NCBI RefSeq assembly: GCF_010093205.1 | Contig: NZ_PDWN01000010.1 | Coordinates: 97,943 to 161,942 of the forward strand | Reading direction: 5' to 3' | Origin: Pseudoxanthomonas daejeonensis | GTDB lineage: Bacteria > Pseudomonadota > Gammaproteobacteria > Xanthomonadales > Xanthomonadaceae | Length of the DNA stretch: 64,000 bases | Shown: one piece after another, positions 19,842 through 29,344 of the stretch | How positions within the stretch are numbered: position 1 is the stretch's first letter | How the letters are laid out: each line of letters opens with the position of its first letter | Notes under the pieces: generated by a model | The model's database searches: none | What the model was told of the DNA's origin: nothing | Seen by the model: the letters and a program-made list of their open reading frames with translations, nothing else | Program-made: the position numbers and the translations under genes

Positions 19842-20949
19842 TGGCTTGGGCCTCGGGCTGTTGGCGACTGGGATCGGATGCGCCTGCCAGTGCAGTGCGG
19901 AACGCGCCCATCCGATCGTCAGATTCGGTCCTCGCCCAGGCAAAATCGACGTCGGAGATGGCTTGCCGGGCGAGCGCGTTGAGTACCTTGGGACGCGCGT
20001 CGTCCATGTTTTCCAGATACCTGTGGAGCTCGCCGGACGGGCACTGCGCCGGCAGCCGGTAGGCGAAGCTGCCGTGCCCCCGCAGCTCCGCGATCTTCTG
20101 TGCGAGGTAGCCGTATGCAACCGCCTGTGCGTTGATGCTCGCGGCAATGGCCTTCAGGCCGCTGTCCCAGCCCAGCGCCCCGCGGTGCAGTTTCTTCGCG
20201 GTCTTTAGTTCTTCGCCGCCTTGTACGGGAAGCGTGCCGAGCATGTACAAGTGGATCGGGCGATCGGCCTCGCCGCGCCGCTGCAGGATCTCATGCGCTT
20301 CGATCATGCCCACCGCGCCCGGGTTGTTCGCCCACAAACCGCCGTCCACGTAGTCGACGGTGGCCTCGCCGCCACCGGGTTCGGTCAGGCGTGCGATCGA
20401 TCGCAGGATGGGGGCAGCGCTGGTCGCCATGCAGGCGTCCACCAATAGCCGCTCGTTGTCGCGCCCGTTGAGACGGTCCATGTGCGGGGTCTTGAACACC
20501 ACGGAGGCATGGCGGTTCAAATCCACCGTGGTGATGGCCAAGCCAATGCCGCGCCGCGCGTAGACCTGCCCCATGGTCTCGGTGCCGAAGGCGTCGGTAA
20601 GCACGGCACGCAAAGCCCGGTCACCGGCGGCAAGGCCGGAGAACAAGCCCCGGACGTATTTGCCCAGCTTCGGCACTGCCCGCAGCCGCTGCCGCGGGAA
20701 AATCTCCCGGCCATGCACTTGGTACAACGCCAGCACCTTGCCGAGCGGAATGCCCGCCGCCAGGGCGCAGGCGACAATCCCGCCAGTACTGGTCCCCACC
20801 AGCAGGTCGAATGCCCGGCCCGGATCGATCTCCCCGGCACCTGAGACGCGAAGCCGCTGTGCGAACGTGTCGAGGTACGTCGCCTGGTAGACGCCGCGCA
20901 TCCCGCCGCCGTCCAGACACAGAACTCGAAATGGCTCCGCAGTCCCCAT
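19828..20949 (-). CDS. capV: CBASS effector CapV, patatin-like phospholipase
   Basis: The product is a 373-residue patatin-family lipid hydrolase. As a CBASS effector it is switched on by the cyclic nucleotide made by the next gene and degrades the inner membrane, killing the infected cell. The patatin elements are the oxyanion motif [11 protein letters not shown] (Gly14-Gly19), the nucleophile Ser54 in GTSTGG, and the catalytic Asp202 in [12 protein letters not shown]. The C-terminal third carries the helices that bind nucleotide in CapV homologues; no transmembrane segment is seen. The first gene of the operon starts at ATG 20947-20949 after GAAGGTG, a fair ribosome-binding site. A stand-alone patatin is unlikely given the tight overlap with the CD-NTase gene. 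Confidence 0.93.
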   Translation of the reverse strand: MGTAEPFRVLCLDGGGMRGVYQATYLDTFAQRLRVSGAGEIDPGRAFDLLVGTSTGGIVACALAAGIPLGKVLALYQVHGREIFPRQRLRAVPKLGKYVRGLFSGLAAGDRALRAVLTDAFGTETMGQVYARRGIGLAITTVDLNRHASVVFKTPHMDRLNGRDNERLLVDACMATSAAPILRSIARLTEPGGGEATVDYVDGGLWANNPGAVGMIEAHEILQRRGEADRPIHLYMLGTLPVQGGEELKTAKKLHRGALGWDSGLKAIAASINAQAVAYGYLAQKIAELRGHGSFAYRLPAQCPSGELHRYLENMDDARPKVLNALARQAISDVDFAWARTESDDRMGAFRTALAGASDPSRQQPEAQANDHH

Positions 20950-20978
20950 ATGTGCACCTTCGCTGGGCTTGTGACCAC

Positions 20979-21007
20979 CAGATATGGGACTCAGCGCACG
21001 TTTTCAA
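20979..21007 (-). promoter_or_regulatory. Candidate promoter of the CBASS operon
   Basis: On the minus strand, TTGAAA (complement of 21002-21007), a 17-base spacer and TATCTG (complement of 20979-20984) form a sigma-70-like promoter about 30 bases before the capV ATG. The -10 element matches the consensus weakly. No operator-like palindrome is obvious nearby. Confidence 0.35.
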
Positions 21008-21140
21008 GGGGTTCAGGTTGACCGACTCGCTGAAGACCGCCAGCTAGAGCCTTCACCGACTTATGGCGGGATGGCTGCTCCGGGTCGACAGCGGACATGG
21101 GAATCCATCCGGACGGGCCCTCCATGGCCCGATCACGCGC

Positions 21141-21545
21141 TCACATCGCGCGCGTGTCCGCCGGCGGGTTCATCCAGTTGTCGTTGCGGCCGTCCGCGTA
21201 ATGGACCGGGCCGGACACCAGCTCGTCGATGCTGGCATCGTCCAGCGTGTTGACCTGCACCGAGACGAACGCGCCGCCGGCTTCGGCGATGAAGCCGTGC
21301 CCGTAGAGGTTGATCCCGCAGCGGCTGCAGAAGCGGTGGTGGATGTTGCCCTCGCCCCAGTCCTTGCCGTAGTCGCCGAGCGCGTCCTCGCCCTGCAGCA
21401 GCTCGAAGTCCTTCGCCGTGGTGCTCCAGTTGCGGATCTTGCTGCAGTAGGTGCAGTTGCACTTGCCGGTGCCAGCGGCGAGGTCAAGGGTGGCCCGGTA
21501 ACGGACCGCGCCGCAATGGCAGCTGCCGTGGTAGGTCTTTTCCAT
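21141..21545 (-). CDS. GFA-family (glutathione-dependent formaldehyde-activating) zinc protein
   Basis: The product is a 134-residue cytoplasmic protein of the GFA/CENP-V fold. The zinc-binding cysteine clusters are CHCGAVRY near residue 9, CNCTYCSK near 29 and FCSRCGINLYG near 73. Many family members are annotated as formaldehyde-glutathione adduct enzymes, but most, including this one, have no proven substrate. It lies five bases after the GST gene on the same strand, which supports a shared role in glutathione-linked detoxification. The start at 21543-21545 gives MEKTYHGSCHCG, the usual family beginning. Its stop is 191 bp from capV, so it marks the proximal edge of the CBASS island. Confidence 0.9.
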   Translation of the reverse strand: MEKTYHGSCHCGAVRYRATLDLAAGTGKCNCTYCSKIRNWSTTAKDFELLQGEDALGDYGKDWGEGNIHHRFCSRCGINLYGHGFIAEAGGAFVSVQVNTLDDASIDELVSGPVHYADGRNDNWMNPPADTRAM

Positions 21546-21550
21546 GTCGC

Positions 21551-22204
21551 TCACTCCACTTCGGTGATGGCGGTGGCCTGCGCCGGATGCGGGTGCGCAG
21601 GCACCAGCGCGTTGTCGCGCGCGTTGGCGGCGATCGCGGCCGGGCGCTGCGCGTGGCGGCCGGCGTAGTCCACGAAGCCCGGCCGCTTCTCCAGCATGCC
21701 GATCATCATGTAGTAGTTGAGGAACGCGGCCATGAACAGGTCGGCGGCGGTGAAGCGGTCGCCAACCAGGTGTTCGCGGCCGGCCACGGCCTGCTCGAGC
21801 ACGCGTAGCACGTCGGCCTCGCTGCCGTAGCCGGCGCTCATCGGCGCGGCAAACGCACCGGCATGCTTGGCGGTGAACATCGCCTCGACCGGGCCGGCCA
21901 GGAAGAACAGCCAGCGGTAGTAATCGCCGCGCTCCGGCGAGCCGGCCGGCGGCGCCAGGCCCTTCTCCGGCACCAGCTCGGCCAGGTAGGCGCACACCGC
22001 CGCGTTCTCGGTGACCACGGTGTCGCCGTGGCGCAGCGCCGGCACCTTGCCCATCGGATTGACCGCCAGGTACTCCGGCGACTTCATCGAGGTGCCGAAG
22101 TCGAGCACGACTTCCTCGTACGGCAGGCCGGTCTCCTCCAGCATCCAGCGCGCGATGCGGGCGCGGGACATGGGGTGGGTGTAGAAGGTCAGCGTCCTGC
22201 TCAT
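21551..22204 (-). CDS. Glutathione S-transferase family protein
   Basis: The product is a 217-residue soluble GST. The N-terminal thioredoxin-like domain runs LTFYTHPMSRARIARWMLEE (Tyr/Ser region near residues 8-13), then VNPMGKVPALRHGDTVVTENAAV with the cis-proline and the glutathione-binding Glu-Asn. The C-terminal helical domain begins near residue 90 and contains LVGDRFTAADLFMAAFL. The ATG at 22202-22204 follows GGAG at six bases and matches the family start. The same frame stays open a further 173 codons upstream through the 21-bp minisatellite; I treat that extension as not translated. The gene is probably co-transcribed with the GFA gene, and a palindrome at 22248-22270 lies in its leader or promoter. 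Confidence 0.92.
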   Translation of the reverse strand: MSRTLTFYTHPMSRARIARWMLEETGLPYEEVVLDFGTSMKSPEYLAVNPMGKVPALRHGDTVVTENAAVCAYLAELVPEKGLAPPAGSPERGDYYRWLFFLAGPVEAMFTAKHAGAFAAPMSAGYGSEADVLRVLEQAVAGREHLVGDRFTAADLFMAAFLNYYMMIGMLEKRPGFVDYAGRHAQRPAAIAANARDNALVPAHPHPAQATAITEVE

Positions 22205-22247
22205 GGCGGCTCCGTCACTGAAAGGTATCCGGCAGTGTGCGCCGTCC

Positions 22248-22270
22248 CTGCTGACAGGGGATGTCAGCAG
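22248..22270. promoter_or_regulatory. Perfect 9-5-9 palindrome ahead of GST, candidate operator
   Basis: CTGCTGACA (22248-22256), GGGGA, then TGTCAGCAG (22262-22270) are exact complements. The centre lies about 55 bp upstream of the GST start. The closest regulator gene is the WYL-domain protein at 22924-23616, which is on the same strand and makes a plausible binder. The core TGACA-N5-TGTCA is typical of dimeric regulator sites. Confidence 0.5.
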
Positions 22271-22369
22271 CGGATGGGCGGCATGCCGGCACTGGAGGAG
22301 GTCCGTGGGGGCCGTCCGGCATTCCGGCGAGGGCGGTGGGCGAGTAACTGGAACCCGGAGCCCGGGTGG

Positions 22370-22684
22370 CTGGAACTGGCGCGTCAGTGTTTCGAACTGG
22401 CGCGCGAATGCCTGGAACCGGCGCGTGAGTGTCTGGAACTGGCGCGCGAGTGCCTGGAACCGGTGCGTGAGTGTCTGGAACTGGCGCGCGAGTGCCTGGA
22501 ACCGGCGCGTGAGTGTTTCGAACTGGCGCGCGAGTATCTGGAACCGGCGCGCGAGTGTTTCGAACTGGCGCACGAGTATCTGGAACCGGCGCGTGAGTGT
22601 TTCGAACTGGCGCGCGAGTATCTGGAACCGGCGCGTGAGTGTTTCGAACTGGCGCGCGAGTATCTGGAACTGGCGCGCGAGTGT
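22370..22684. repeat. Minisatellite: fifteen 21-bp units, period divisible by three
   Basis: Fifteen contiguous units of exactly 21 bp, with consensus CTGGAACTGGCGCGCGAGTGT and variants starting TTCGAACTGG or CTGGAACCGG and ending TGC or TAT. Units alternate in type towards the right, giving a 42-bp super-period from about 22496. Because 21 is divisible by three and no stop occurs, several frames on both strands are open; in the plus frame it reads as heptads such as LEPAREC/FELAREY. It lies between the GST gene and the WYL regulator. No homologous protein is recognised, so I annotate it as a repeat, not a CDS. Diverged units in the same 21-bp phase continue to about 22831. Confidence 0.93.
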
Positions 22685-22831
22685 TTTCCATGCATCGCCG
22701 TATGGAAAATACTGGCGCGCCACTGATTTCGATGCGCGTGCGCATGGAAAATACTGGCGCTTCCCTGTTTTCCATGCGCGGTCGTATCGAAATCACGCAG
22801 GCGCGGGCAGTTCCACGTACGCGCGCGTGGA
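22685..22831. repeat. Diverged continuation of the 21-bp array
   Basis: Past the clean array, the 17-base word ATGGAAAATACTGGCGC occurs at 22702-22718 and 22744-22760 (42 bp apart). TTTTCCATGC occurs at 22684-22693 and 22768-22777 (84 bp apart). Both distances are multiples of 21, so the phase is kept. The words ATGGAAAA and TTTTCCAT are mutual complements, giving alternating inverted motifs. The segment ends near a TTCCACG/CGTGGAA hairpin (22811-22832). Confidence 0.7.
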
Positions 22832-22923
22832 ACCTGCGCACGCCCCGGCGCCGAACGGTGGTCGAGTGGATACCGGCGCATCGGTCCCCGCCAACGGCGG
22901 CGACCGTCCGCACCCGGCCGGCG

Positions 22924-23616
22924 TCAGCCGCGATGCCGGCGCAGCCGCTGCTCCTCCCAGCGCCGGATCAGCCGGTGGCGCGGTTCCGGATAGCGGCGGC
23001 CGGTGTCCTCCAGCGCCAGCACCCGGTCGGCGCGGAAATGGCGGAAATCGGCGCGCGACTCGCACCAGGCGGCGAGCAGGCGCATGTCGGCGAGGAAGGC
23101 CATCGCGAACGGCCACACCACCCGCTCGCTGTCGCGTCCCTCGCTGTCGCGGTAGCGCATCCGCACCGCGTTGCCGTCGCGGATCGCCCGGCGCAGCACC
23201 GGCAGCCACGGCTCCGGCGGCACCGGGCTCCAGTCCGGCGCGAACAGGCCGCTGGTCTCGACCTGCAGGCGCAGCCGCTCCGGCAACACGCCGGTGATCC
23301 GGTCCAGCGCGCGGCCGGCCGACGCGGCCAGCTCCGGGTCCGCGTGCGAGGCGACCCAGCGCATCCCCAGTACCAGCGCCTCCAGCTCCTCGGCCTGGAA
23401 CATCATCGGCGGCAACACGAAGCCGGGCCGCAGCCGGTAGCCGACGCCGGGATCGCCGTCGATCACCGCGCCCTGCGCGCGCAACGCGTCGATGTCGCGA
23501 TAGACCGTGCGCAGGCTCACGCCCAGGCGCGTGGCCAGTTGCGCGCCGCGTACCGGGCCGCGGCGCTGGCGCAGTTCGTCGAGCATGCGCAACAGGCGCG
23601 TGGCGCGGGTGGTCAT
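22924..23616 (-). CDS. YafY-type HTH and WYL-domain transcriptional regulator
   Basis: The product is a 230-residue regulator with an N-terminal HTH_11 winged helix (TRLLRMLDELRQRRGPVRGAQLATRLGVSLRTVYRDIDALRAQG) and a C-terminal WYL domain from about residue 130 (AIRDGNAVRMRYRDSEG, then VWPFAMAFLADMRLLAAWCESR; here the WYL triad is degenerate). WYL domains sense ligands, often nucleic-acid-derived or small molecules. The start at 23614-23616 gives MTTRATRLLRML. The open frame upstream is antisense to the peroxidase gene. It is divergent from the cytochrome c peroxidase gene and upstream of GST/GFA on the same strand, with the minisatellite between. It probably controls GST/GFA or itself (inference). 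Confidence 0.9.
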   Translation of the reverse strand: MTTRATRLLRMLDELRQRRGPVRGAQLATRLGVSLRTVYRDIDALRAQGAVIDGDPGVGYRLRPGFVLPPMMFQAEELEALVLGMRWVASHADPELAASAGRALDRITGVLPERLRLQVETSGLFAPDWSPVPPEPWLPVLRRAIRDGNAVRMRYRDSEGRDSERVVWPFAMAFLADMRLLAAWCESRADFRHFRADRVLALEDTGRRYPEPRHRLIRRWEEQRLRRHRG

Positions 23617-23667
23617 CCGGAAGGCGGGCCTGGCACGACGGGCATCCAGCATAGCCGCGGGCGCAGG

Positions 23668-23709
23668 TTGATCGCAGTCAATGCGGCAGGCGGGGACACA
23701 GGCGATAAG
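23668..23709 (+). promoter_or_regulatory. FNR/Anr-type box with class II promoter spacing ahead of the peroxidase gene
   Basis: TTGATCGCAGTCAA (23668-23681) matches the FNR/Anr consensus TTGAT-N4-ATCAA with one mismatch. GATAAG at 23704-23709 is a fair -10 element. If transcription starts near 23716, the box centre is at about -41.5, the position used for class II activation. Cytochrome c peroxidases of other Proteobacteria are known FNR/Anr targets, so low-oxygen induction is a reasonable inference. Confidence 0.6.
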
Positions 23710-23740
23710 TGGTCGTGACGAACCACCGGAGACCCCCACG

Positions 23741-24808
23741 ATGCGCCATCGCTCCCACGCCCTCGCCGCCGCCCTCGCCCTTTCCTGCGCCACGCTGCAG
23801 GCCGCCACCCCCGCCAAGCCCGCCACGCCCGAGGCGGATGCGACGGTGCTGCGCGAGACGGCCAACGCGCTTTTCGCGCCGGTCCCGGCAACAATCGAAA
23901 CCGTGCGCGGACAGGCGATCACCGCCGCACAGGTGGAGCTGGGCAAGTCGCTGTGGTTCGAGCCGCGCCTGTCGCGCAGCCACGTGATCAGCTGCAACAC
24001 CTGCCACAACGTCGCCACCGGTGGCGCCGACAACGTGCCCACCTCGATCGGCCACGGCTGGCAGAAGGGCCCGCGCAACTCGCCCACGGTGCTCAACGCG
24101 GTGCTCAACGTCGCCCAGTTCTGGGACGGGCGCGCCGCCGACCTGAAGGAACAGGCGAAGGGACCGGTGCAGGCCAGCGTGGAGATGAACAACACGCCCG
24201 CGCGGGTCGAGGCCACGCTGCGCAGCATCCCGGGCTACGTGGATGCGTTCACCCGCGCGTTCCCGGGCGAACGCGAGCCGGTGAACTTCGAGAACATGGC
24301 CCGCGCGCTGGAAGCGTTCGAGACCACCCTGGTCACGCCCGATTCGCGTTTCGACCGGTTCCTCGCCGGTGCCGACAGCCTCGATGCGACCGAGCTGCGC
24401 GGCCTGTCGCTGTTCGTCGACAAGGGCTGCAGCGCCTGCCACTCCGGCGCCAACATCGGCGGCCAGGCCTACTACCCGTTCGGCGTGGTCGAACGGCCCG
24501 GCGCGCAGGTGCTGCCGGCCGGCGACAAGGGCCGCTTCGCGGTGACCCAGACCGCCTCGGACGAGTACGTGTTCCGCGCCGCGCCGCTGCGCAACGTGGC
24601 ACTGACCGCGCCCTACTTCCACAGCGGCCAGGTGTGGGACCTGCGCCAGGCGGTGGCGATCATGGGCAGCAGCCAGCTCGGCCACGAACTGGACGCGAGC
24701 GAAGTGGAGGCGATCACCCGCTTCCTCGGCACCCTCAGCGGACGCCAGCCGCAGGTCGCCAACCCGGTGCTGCCGGCAAGCACCTCCAGCACGCCGCGGC
24801 CGGAGTGA
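23741..24808 (+). CDS. Di-haem cytochrome c peroxidase (CcpA/MauG family)
   Basis: The product is a 355-residue periplasmic enzyme that reduces hydrogen peroxide to water with electrons from c-type cytochromes. It has a signal peptide (HALAAALALSCATLQAA). Two haem c sites are seen: CNTCH near residue 88 and CSACH near 232. The family motifs WFEPRLSRSHVISC, ARALEAFETTLVTPDSRFDRF, and RAAPLRNVALTAPYFHSG with its axial histidine and proline are present. The ATG at 23741 follows CGGAGA; the upstream 20 codons overlap the promoter. It is divergent from the WYL gene and upstream of katG, placing two peroxide-removing enzymes side by side. Confidence 0.94.
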   Translation: MRHRSHALAAALALSCATLQAATPAKPATPEADATVLRETANALFAPVPATIETVRGQAITAAQVELGKSLWFEPRLSRSHVISCNTCHNVATGGADNVPTSIGHGWQKGPRNSPTVLNAVLNVAQFWDGRAADLKEQAKGPVQASVEMNNTPARVEATLRSIPGYVDAFTRAFPGEREPVNFENMARALEAFETTLVTPDSRFDRFLAGADSLDATELRGLSLFVDKGCSACHSGANIGGQAYYPFGVVERPGAQVLPAGDKGRFAVTQTASDEYVFRAAPLRNVALTAPYFHSGQVWDLRQAVAIMGSSQLGHELDASEVEAITRFLGTLSGRQPQVANPVLPASTSSTPRPE

Positions 24809-24972
24809 GCCAGCGGTCCCCAGTGCGCCCCACGCGCGGCCGGCAGGGTCCGGTCGCGCGTTGCCCCGGCACGATGCCTTTACGGTTTCGGGACCGTCGG
24901 CATCCACACCTTGGACCCACCCGGGGGACCGGCGTAGGCTGGCGCGGCACTATCACGGACTTTGCAGCAGCC

Positions 24973-25015
24973 ATAGCTTGTCGCTATCAAAGCGTGCGCA
25001 ATAAACAATTTCTAT
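24973..25015 (+). promoter_or_regulatory. Possible OxyR-binding region upstream of katG
   Basis: ATAGCTTGTCGCTAT (24973-24987) is an ATAG-N7-CTAT half of the OxyR consensus, and ATAAACAATTTCTAT (25001-25015) is a second imperfect half. The two halves are separated by 13 instead of the consensus 7 bases, so the match is only partial. The position, 240 bp before a catalase-peroxidase gene, supports the reading. The rest of 24809-25078 holds no gene that I can support. Confidence 0.4.
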
Positions 25016-25065
25016 TGATCGCTGCCCCCGCCTACGCTGTCCCTCGACACGCGTTCACGGCCTGA

Positions 25066-27495
<2,430 letters not shown>

Positions 27496-27519
27496 ACGAC
27501 GCGACCCGCTGCAAGACCC

Positions 27520-27550
27520 ACGGCCCGGCACCTGCCGGGCCGTTTCTATT
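27520..27550 (+). terminator. Intrinsic terminator of katG
   Basis: ACGGCCCGGCA (27520-27530) pairs with TGCCGGGCCGT (27533-27543) around a two-base centre and is followed by TTCTATT. The stem is eleven perfect base pairs. Confidence 0.85.
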
Positions 27551-27680
27551 GCGAGCGCGGGAAGCGGGTGCCGCAGCCGCGCGGGTGTCCGCACCCGTTG
27601 GCGCCCGGTCACGGCCCGCCGCGCGCCCCTGTGCCCGGAGAGGCGTATCGTGACCTCCCGCACCGGGAAAGGAGACCGCC

Positions 27681-28289
27681 ATGAATCCGCAGCCCCTGCT
27701 CACCCAGGACCTGTTCGCCCAGTTGCAGGGCGCGCCGATCCAGCAGATCTCGCGCCAGCTCGGCACCGACCCGGCGCAGACCGGCAATGCGGTCGCCGCC
27801 GCGCTGCCGCTCCTGCTCGGCGCGCTCGGCCGCAACAGCGCGCAGCCGCAAGGCGCCGAGGCCCTGTTCGGCGCGCTGCAGCGCGACCACGCCGGCGGCC
27901 CGGACCTCGGCGGCCTGCTCGGCGCGGTGCTGGGCGGTGGCGGCAGCCGGCAGACCGACGGATCGGCGATCCTCGGCCACATCCTCGGCGGCGGCCAGCC
28001 GCGTGCGGCGCAGGGCCTGGGCCAGGCCACCGGCCTGGGCAGCGGCCAGGCGATGCAGTTGCTGGCGGTGCTCGCCCCGATCGTGATGTCGTTCCTGGCC
28101 AAGCGCAGCACGGGCCAGGGCCTGGATGCCGGCGGCCTGGGCCAGCTGCTCGGGCAGGAGCGCAGCCAGGTCCGCCAGCAGGCCGGCGGCGGCGCGCTGG
28201 ATGCGCTGCTCGACCAGGATGGCGACGGCGACGTGGACGCAGGCGACCTGCTCAAGCTCGGGATGGGGCTGTTCGGCGGGCAGCGCTGA
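27681..28289 (+). CDS. DUF937 protein with a C-terminal calcium-binding-like loop
   Basis: The product is a 202-residue, glycine- and alanine-rich protein of the DUF937/YidB-like family, whose role is unknown. The N-terminal half contains the family pattern LAQ..GAPIQQISRQLG and AVAAALPLLLGALGRN; the middle has AMQLLAVLAPIVMSFLAK. Residues around 182-193 read DQDGDGDVDAGD, a canonical EF-hand-type loop with oxygen ligands at positions 1, 3, 5, 9 and 12, so calcium binding is plausible. There is no signal peptide. The ATG follows AAAGGAG at good spacing. It converges with the Hsp15-like gene downstream. Confidence 0.85.
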   Translation: MNPQPLLTQDLFAQLQGAPIQQISRQLGTDPAQTGNAVAAALPLLLGALGRNSAQPQGAEALFGALQRDHAGGPDLGGLLGAVLGGGGSRQTDGSAILGHILGGGQPRAAQGLGQATGLGSGQAMQLLAVLAPIVMSFLAKRSTGQGLDAGGLGQLLGQERSQVRQQAGGGALDALLDQDGDGDVDAGDLLKLGMGLFGGQR

Positions 28290-28305
28290 CACAAGCGCGA
28301 CCGGC

Positions 28306-28710
28306 TCAGGACGCGTCGATATCGCCCAGTGCCTGGATCAGGCGCCGCGCGCGCTTGTCCGGCTTGTGTTCCGGTGGACGGTAGCCGTCGCGCATCGCGG
28401 CGCGCTGCAGCCGCTGCTGCTCGCGGCGCGCCCGTGACGCTTCGGTTTCCTCGTACAGGGCCTGCGCCACCGGCGCCGGGCCCCGCGCATCGCTCAGTCC
28501 ACGCACCACCACGTCGAAGGTCTCTTCGCCGCGGCTGACCTGCACCGCTTCGCCGATGCGCAGCAGGCGCGAAGCCTTGGGCCGTTGCCCGGCCACGTCG
28601 ACCTTGCCGGTGTCGACCGCCTGACGGGCGAGGCTGCGCGTCCTGAAGAAGCGTGCCGCCCACAGCCACACGTCCAGGCGCACCTGCATGACCGGTGCCG
28701 CGTCACTCAT
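28306..28710 (-). CDS. hslR: S4-domain RNA-binding protein, Hsp15-like
   Basis: The product is a 134-residue S4-domain protein related to Hsp15, which rescues stalled 50S subunits still carrying peptidyl-tRNA after heat stress. The S4 fold is seen in VRLDVWLWAARFFRTRSLARQAVDTGKVDVAGQRPKASRLLRIGEAVQV from about residue 10. The basic C-terminus (SRARREQQRLQRAAMRDGYRPPEHKPDKRARRL) is typical of the family. The start at 28708-28710 overlaps the end of the upstream small lipoprotein gene by eight bases, indicating coupling; an internal ATG seven codons later is an alternative. Confidence 0.9.
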   Translation of the reverse strand: MSDAAPVMQVRLDVWLWAARFFRTRSLARQAVDTGKVDVAGQRPKASRLLRIGEAVQVSRGEETFDVVVRGLSDARGPAPVAQALYEETEASRARREQQRLQRAAMRDGYRPPEHKPDKRARRLIQALGDIDAS

Positions 28711-28963
28711 CGTGCCGATCGCCGAACCCGGGCCTGATGGGATCGCTGCCGCCGGACGACCACTCCAGGCGGTCGCCCGGGTGGCAACGCTGGTAGGCGG
28801 AGCTGTCGAGCAGGGCTTCGGGCGCAGGCTGGTTCGCCGGCGCCACCTGGCACTCGGGTCGCTCGGCCGGGCGCGGCGACACATCCGCCAGGCCGCCCGC
28901 TCCCGTCGCGCATCCGCCAAGCGCAGCGGCCAGCAGCGTGACCATCGTTTTCGTACGGCGCAT
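28703..28963 (-). CDS. Small putative lipoprotein
   Basis: The product is an 86-residue protein with a basic N-terminus, a short hydrophobic core and a lipobox (TLLAAALGGC), so it is probably lipidated and exported. The mature part is proline-rich, with two cysteines (ECQV and RCHPGD) that could form a disulfide. I do not recognise a family. It overlaps the hslR start and follows another small lipoprotein gene 21 bp upstream, so all three may be one transcript. Short length lowers confidence. Confidence 0.6.
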   Translation of the reverse strand: MRRTKTMVTLLAAALGGCATGAGGLADVSPRPAERPECQVAPANQPAPEALLDSSAYQRCHPGDRLEWSSGGSDPIRPGFGDRHDE

Positions 28964-28984
28964 GTCTCTTTCCTGGCACTCCGC

Positions 28985-29284
28985 TCACTGCACGCGCGGG
29001 CGCGGCACGTCGGGAATCCGGTGCCTCACGCTGCGCTCCGCTTCGCGCTGGCATTGCTGCGAGACATGGTAGTCGCGGGTCCTGTCGTCGTAGCGTCCAC
29101 GCTTCTTGTCCGACAGGTTCGCCGGTGCCGGCGCAACGCCGTCATGGGCGCGGTACTGGCCCGAACACCACGAGTCGGTCGAATCCAGCGCGGCGTGGTG
29201 CGCGCTGCCTGCGCATCCCGCCATCGCGAGCAGCGACGCCACGATCGCCCAACGCACGCGGGTTTCCTTCCGGCCTGACGCCAT
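28985..29284 (-). CDS. Second small putative lipoprotein
   Basis: The product is a 99-residue protein with a signal sequence and lipobox (WAIVASLLAMAGCAG). The mature region has SWCSGQYRAHDG and RDYHVSQQCQREAERS, again with two cysteines, and a basic, arginine-rich composition. The family is not recognised. The ATG at 29282-29284 is the first in frame with a proper signal peptide; the longer upstream frame is antisense to the MATE fragment. It is arranged head-to-tail with the small lipoprotein gene at 28703-28963. Confidence 0.6.
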   Translation of the reverse strand: MASGRKETRVRWAIVASLLAMAGCAGSAHHAALDSTDSWCSGQYRAHDGVAPAPANLSDKKRGRYDDRTRDYHVSQQCQREAERSVRHRIPDVPRPRVQ

Positions 29285-29344
29285 GGCCGCACTCCTTGAA
29301 CGGGCCCGGCGCCAGTGTGCGCGCCGGACCTGGACGACGCCAGC

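Noticed and set aside
20950..21140. Direct repeats or transposase remnants flanking CBASS
   Set aside because: Only a weak similarity (AGCGGAC) to the distal hairpin motif was seen, too short to count as a flanking repeat.
22370..22684. CRISPR array
   Set aside because: Units are contiguous 21-mers with no unique spacers and no cas genes nearby.
21551..22723. 390-residue GST with a long coiled-coil N-terminal extension
   Set aside because: The extension is minisatellite sequence that is open in many frames. The internal ATG at 22204 has a ribosome site and gives a canonical GST start.
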